Assembly: GCA_903892335.1 (NCBI GenBank)
Contig: CAITID010000181.1
Span: 1 to 6,495 of the forward strand
Source: an uncultured Actinomycetes bacterium
GTDB taxonomy: Bacteria > Actinomycetota > Actinomycetes > Nanopelagicales > Nanopelagicaceae
Reading direction: 5' to 3'
Length of the DNA stretch: 6,495 bases
This document shows positions 5,532-6,495 of the stretch, piece by piece (the first letter of the stretch is position 1; each line of letters opens with the position of its first letter). Made by a program: the position numbers and the translations under genes. The notes below the pieces were generated by a model. That model was not told the DNA's origin. It saw nothing but the letters and a program-made list of their open reading frames with translations, and ran no database searches.

Positions 5532-6495
5532 AAAAGTACCTACCTCTCACCCTAATAACACTTTTTGCCTTAATCCTTCGGCTGTGGAATTTGAACAAAC
5601 CAAAAGGATATATTTTCGATGAGCTTTATTACGCAAAAAATGCCAATTCCCTAATTACACATGGCGTTGAATTAAATGAGTCTGGCCAAGGTGAGTTCGT
5701 GGTTCACCCGCCACTTGGTAAATGGCTAATCGGCATTGGGATTAAAGCCTTTGGAAATAATGAGTTTGGTTGGCGAATTAGCTCAGCTCTAATCGGAACC
5801 TCATGCATAGTCATAATATTTCTAATAACTCAAAGGTTGTTTAACTCGATTTACCTCAGTCACATAGCTGCGCTATTGATGGCAGCCGATGGTTTAACAC
5901 TTGTTATGTCACGGGTAGCACTACTTGATATCTTTTTACTTTTCTTTATTTTACTAACTTTTTATTTCTACCTACTAAATAATTATTGGCTCGTTGGTAT
6001 ATTTCTGGGAGCAGCAACTAGCGTAAAGTGGAGCGGTGCTTATTTAATTCCACTCTTTTTGCTCCTGTCCGTAAATTTGCTCAGGAGTAAGTTATTAAGT
6101 GAGTTCGTTCAACGGATTGCTCAAATTGTTCTTATTCCAACCTTGGTTTATCTATTTACCTGGAGTGGTTGGTTTATCAATAATTCAGGTTGGGGTAGAA
6201 ATTGGGCAAAATCCCAGAGTGACTCACTTATGCCTGATATCGCAAGAAGTTTCTGGAATTATCATGGTGAAATCTTAAATTTTCATAGTGGTTTAAATGA
6301 ATCACATTCTTATGATGCTAATCCCTGGAGTTGGTTGATCCTTGGCAGACCAACCTCGTTCTTTTATGAATCACCTAAAAATTGTGGCAGCAGTAATTGT
6401 TCACAAGAGATCTTGGCTATTGGTACACCACTGCTTTGGTGGGCTGGCGCGATAGCGATTGCAGTTCTTATTGGTTTTTGGATAAAGCAACGTGA
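5519..6495 (+). CDS. pmt: Pmt, polyprenyl-phosphate-mannose--protein O-mannosyltransferase (N-terminal 325 residues, partial)
   Basis: The frame is open from ATG 5519 to the right edge, giving 325 codons. Actinobacterial Pmt proteins are about 500-520 residues, so roughly the first three-fifths is present. This GT39 (GT-C fold) integral membrane enzyme moves mannose from polyprenyl-phosphate-mannose to Ser/Thr of exported proteins on the outer face of the cytoplasmic membrane. Family hallmarks include a first hydrophobic segment (about 7-23) followed by the catalytic Asp-Glu pair D34-E35 in FDELYYAK. HPPLGK is at 63-68, SRVALLDIF at 131-139 and KWSG at 170-173. A loop with a His/Pro-Trp-rich stretch lies around 250-275 (FHSGLNESHSYDANPWSW), then CGSSNCSQEILAIGTPLLWW at 289-308. 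Several further hydrophobic segments are visible (about 90-104, 113-150, 156-190, 200-220 and 302-321). ATG is preferred over an in-frame CTG at 5498. There is no strong ribosome site, and the divergent position next to rsmI is conserved in actinobacteria. Confidence 0.92.
   Translation, partial: MKLAKKYLPLTLITLFALILRLWNLNKPKGYIFDELYYAKNANSLITHGVELNESGQGEFVVHPPLGKWLIGIGIKAFGNNEFGWRISSALIGTSCIVIIFLITQRLFNSIYLSHIAALLMAADGLTLVMSRVALLDIFLLFFILLTFYFYLLNNYWLVGIFLGAATSVKWSGAYLIPLFLLLSVNLLRSKLLSEFVQRIAQIVLIPTLVYLFTWSGWFINNSGWGRNWAKSQSDSLMPDIARSFWNYHGEILNFHSGLNESHSYDANPWSWLILGRPTSFFYESPKNCGSSNCSQEILAIGTPLLWWAGAIAIAVLIGFWIKQR

Noticed and set aside
1..6495. Mobile element, CRISPR array, defence or other novel system
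   Set aside because: No transposase, integrase, inverted terminal repeats, regularly spaced repeats or unknown gene was seen. Every gene is a recognisable core gene in conserved actinobacterial order.

Overview
The window is a compact housekeeping block that looks like it comes from a low-GC, genome-streamlined member of the Actinomycetota. The gene order pmt <-> rsmI - metG - tatD - rsmA - ispE - (tRNA) - glmU is the well-known actinobacterial arrangement; in Mycobacterium tuberculosis the equivalents run from Rv1002c to Rv1018c, also with pmt divergent from rsmI. Base composition is AT-rich for that phylum (low 40s % GC by eye, not counted). Together with junctions of 0-2 bases, this suggests a freshwater acI / Nanopelagicales-type actinobacterium. 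That placement is inference; no rRNA gene is present to confirm it.

Layout. The minus strand carries one tightly packed series read from high to low coordinates: rsmI (4630-5472), metG (3068-4627), tatD (2213-3067), rsmA (1376-2212), ispE (433-1353), a tRNA-Gln with anticodon UUG (329-403), and the first 100 codons of glmU (1-300, cut by the window edge). On the plus strand, the start of pmt, a protein O-mannosyltransferase gene (from 5519 to the right edge), diverges from rsmI across a 46-base gap. That gap and the first codons of pmt appear to hold overlapping divergent promoters. A second minus-strand promoter can be read in the last codons of ispE, just in front of the tRNA. No stretch over 300 bases lacks a gene.

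How the genes fit together. RsmI and RsmA both modify 16S rRNA near the decoding site, MetRS charges initiator and elongator tRNA-Met, and tRNA-Gln adds another translation component. TatD is a metal-dependent hydrolase/DNase. IspE (isoprenoid precursors), GlmU (UDP-GlcNAc) and Pmt (mannosylation using a polyprenyl-linked mannose donor) supply or use cell-envelope building blocks.

I see no mobile element, CRISPR array, phage gene, toxin-antitoxin pair or unexplained ORF. The window reads as an ordinary core-genome region. The points of interest are fine-scale: promoter architecture, back-to-back stop/start codons, the absence of rpfB from its usual slot, and a few unusual residues in otherwise standard enzymes.
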